64,000 nucleotides of DNA from Elusimicrobiota bacterium (lineage in GTDB: Bacteria > Elusimicrobiota > Elusimicrobia > FEN-1173 > JAKLIF01): the NCBI GenBank assembly GCA_022709755.1, contig JAKLIF010000001.1:124001-188000 (forward strand), written 5' to 3'. This document shows positions 62,593 to 64,000 of the stretch, piece by piece (position 1 is the stretch's first letter; each line of letters opens with the position of its first letter). The notes under the pieces are model-generated. The model did no database searches, was not told the origin of the DNA, and was given only the letters and a program-made list of their open reading frames with translations. The position numbers and the translations under genes are program-made.

Positions 62593-63056
62593 AAATTCAC
62601 ATCGTAACCTGGGCTGTCCTCACGTTTCGCGTGTGAGGGCGCCCCAAAATTCACATCGTGACTTCTATTCTCAAATCTATGCGTAGCCTTGTCACGGCAA
62701 CCGGCCAGCTCACCTTCTCGCTGGCGTCGCCAGATCGGTGTGACTTCCTCGTCACACCGGCGACCCTTACCGCTTGGCTACGCCCCAAAATTCATATCGG
62801 CTCATGGGCAGCCCTTGCACTCTTTTGGCAAGGACGCCCCAAAATTCATATCGTACCTTGGGCAGTTCTCACGTTTTGCGTGTGAGGGCGCCCCAAACTA
62901 TATATCGACACCTGGGCAGCCCTTGCACTCTTTTGGCAAGGACGCCCCAAAATTCACATCGTAACCTGGGCTGTGCTTGATGGTGTGGTCAAGTGCGCCC
63001 CAAAATTTATATCGGCTCATGGGCAGTCCTTATTGTCTTGGACAAGAGCGCCTCCA
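62593..63056 (-). repeat. Right hairpin array of tRNA-Gln: six 54-bp units and a tRNA 5' fragment
   Basis: Read in tRNA sense, units begin TGGGGCG (the tRNA's first seven bases), fold through a variable hairpin, close with GCCCA and end with a CGATATGAATTT-like tail. Unit borders on the plus strand are 62646, then 62787, 62841, 62895, 62949, 63002 and 63056, a period of 54 (once 53). The longer stretch 62647-62787 holds a CGGTGTGAC/GTCACACCG hairpin and a 23-bp copy of the tRNA-Gln 5' end (62765-62787). Hairpin stems differ between units but stay paired (CCTTGC/GCAAGG, CCTCAC/GTGAGG, CTTGA/TCAAG). Confidence 0.9.
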
Positions 63057-63188
63057 AAACCACGGCACCACATGTATCTCATAAAAAGATCGGAAACCCC
63101 TCAAGCGACGATATTATACAACTCCGTCCCCCGGGAGTGAAGTGATTTTAGGAAGGTATCTTATGCCGGCTGGATAATCTGCGGAATT
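63057..63188. other. Gap between the hairpin array and spoVG
   Basis: No gene or clear hairpin. It contains the 3' flank of spoVG and must hold any promoter of tRNA-Gln on the minus strand unless the tRNA is read through from spoVG. I could not pick a convincing promoter. Confidence 0.4.
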
Positions 63189-63503
63189 CTATTCTTCCCG
63201 ACACTGAGATGGCGATTCAGGCATCGCCGGTTCCGCTGACGTGGAACCGTTCTTCTTCTCCTGCTCGTAGGCCGAGAATATCTTCTTCTCGAGATAACTC
63301 CTGAAGTCGGCGGTGACAGGATGGGCCACATCCTTGAACGTCCCGTCCGGAAGTTTCCGGGACGGCATGCAGAGCATGAGCCCTTTATCCCCGTCGATAA
63401 TCTTCATGTTGCGTACTGCGAACACCTTGTCGAATGTGACCGTGACGAATGCTTTCAACTTGCCGTCATTTCGCAAAGTGACGCGGATTTCTGTAATTTC
63501 CAT
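63189..63503 (-). CDS. spoVG: SpoVG-family nucleic-acid-binding protein
   Basis: Protein of 104 aa. The SpoVG fold is recognisable from EITEIRVTLRNDGKLKAFVTVTFDKVFAVRNMKII, LMLCMPSRKLPDGTFKDVAHPV and DFRSYLEKKIFSAYE. SpoVG proteins bind DNA or RNA and regulate development, virulence or division in varied bacteria, many of which do not sporulate. The ATG at 63503 was chosen because it starts the conserved core; seven further in-frame residues upstream are not conserved in type. It follows ispE by 45 nt in the same direction. Confidence 0.95.
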   Translation of the reverse strand: MEITEIRVTLRNDGKLKAFVTVTFDKVFAVRNMKIIDGDKGLMLCMPSRKLPDGTFKDVAHPVTADFRSYLEKKIFSAYEQEKKNGSTSAEPAMPESPSQCREE

Positions 63504-63548
63504 GGTCGCCCCCGTCTGACACATGCTGTCTGGCTAATCAAAGGTTGC

Positions 63549-64000
63549 TCACTCCGACCAAGACCGGAGAAGCCATGCATCCCACCTTGTTGAGCCAAGA
63601 TTTTCCAGAACTCGTTGTCCGCTCTTTGCTGTTTCAACTATACCGAACACGGCGGAGCCCGAACCGGACATCAGCACCGTGGTAGAACCACTCCTTTCCA
63701 AAGCGTTTTTAGCCGCCCGAACGGCGGGCACGCGGGGTAGAACAACCTCTTCCAGCCGGTTGAACAACTCCGACGCCCACATTCCCATCGGACGCCTCTT
63801 CACAAGCTTATCTTTAAGTGTATGGCTTGAACGGCGTTTTGTCAACGGAAAACATAACCGCTGATAGACCCATGGGGTCGACACAAAAACGCGTGGAAAA
63901 ACCAGCACGATCCAGAATGGACGCGGGGGTTTCAGGGGTCGGATCCTGTCTCCCAGTCCGCTCCCCTCCGCCAAACCGCCGGTGAGAAAGAAGGCGACGT
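63549..64000 (-). CDS. ispE: 4-diphosphocytidyl-2-C-methyl-D-erythritol kinase (5' part beyond window)
   Basis: About 150 C-terminal residues are visible; the N terminus lies beyond the right edge. The GHMP kinase C-terminal signature LMSGSGSAVFG and the upstream VAFFLTGGLAEGSGLGDRIRPL segment (equivalent to the IspE DVPFF-GG-A-G-G motif) identify it. It phosphorylates CDP-methylerythritol in the MEP isoprenoid pathway. The reading frame is open to the window end, so truncation is an edge effect and not decay. Confidence 0.93.
   Translation of the reverse strand, partial: VAFFLTGGLAEGSGLGDRIRPLKPPRPFWIVLVFPRVFVSTPWVYQRLCFPLTKRRSSHTLKDKLVKRRPMGMWASELFNRLEEVVLPRVPAVRAAKNALERSGSTTVLMSGSGSAVFGIVETAKSGQRVLENLGSTRWDAWLLRSWSE

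Noticed and set aside
62218-63056. CRISPR array
   Set aside because: The units are 52-54 bp, nearly constant, with paired hairpins in place of unique spacers; no cas genes are nearby, and the borders match the tRNA acceptor, not a CRISPR repeat.

Overview
The window is a mostly GC-rich (by eye about 58-60%) stretch of a Gram-negative (diderm) bacterial chromosome. Diderm lifestyle is indicated by ExbB/ExbD/TonB, a Wzm/Wzt-type polysaccharide exporter, an O-antigen-ligase-like protein and a class A penicillin-binding protein. Strings of co-oriented genes overlapping by ATGA or TGATG, a PPi-type phosphofructokinase and DhnA-type aldolase, and many GT39-like membrane glycosyltransferases would fit an uncultured phylum such as Omnitrophota, but the sequence does not settle the lineage. 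Nearly half of the genes serve surface glycans.

Region 1 (1-13,640, minus strand) is one operon starting at an autoregulated promoter in front of a GbsR/MarR-like regulator. It matches the Campylobacter GDP-sugar route to legionaminic acid: legB, legC, ptmE (CBS plus nucleotidyltransferase), a formyltransferase, legI, legG, ptmA, ptmF, legF/ptmB, then a HisF-HisH-PtmG amidotransferase set and a B12-type radical SAM protein cut by the left edge. No LegH-type acetyltransferase is visible, so the formyltransferase may supply the second acyl group. Region 2 (13,758-21,063, minus) holds a TPR-filled SGNH hydrolase, a PP-loop protein, an SxtJ-like protein, a NodU-type carbamoyltransferase, a DUF5989 microprotein and a GT39-like protein.

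Region 3 (21,280-25,932) has DUF1330 and pentapeptide-repeat genes, then an AT-rich pair (MBOAT acyltransferase and a double SGNH/sialate O-acetylesterase protein) that looks transferred. It ends in a 66-bp tandem hairpin array abutting tRNA-Leu(UAA). Region 4 (26,041-46,388) carries cstA, exbB-exbD-tonB, radical SAM enzymes, GT39, a DegT aminotransferase, two ion transporters, a HEAT-repeat protein, accA, a class I aldolase, pfp, an O-antigen-ligase-like protein and a nucleotidyltransferase-like protein. Region 5 (46,455-55,086, minus) is a glycan export cluster: two GT4 enzymes, Wzt, Wzm, CysC, a phosphodiesterase, PqqD, an HprK-like kinase and a GT2. Region 6 (55,190-64,000) has a class A PBP followed by an AT-rich GT39 insertion bounded by a 58-bp duplication of the PBP gene's 3' end, then feoB and a DtxR-FeoA regulator behind a perfect palindromic operator. 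After that come tRNA-Gln(UUG) sandwiched between two hairpin arrays, spoVG and ispE (cut by the right edge).

The most unusual feature is the pair of tRNA-anchored arrays. At tRNA-Leu and at tRNA-Gln, tandem units of 52-66 bp start with a copy of the neighbouring tRNA's first bases, fold into a variable hairpin that retains pairing despite sequence change, close with GCCC or GCCCA, and carry an AT-rich tail. They resemble strings of tRNA-acceptor-like minihelices and I do not recognise them as a known element.
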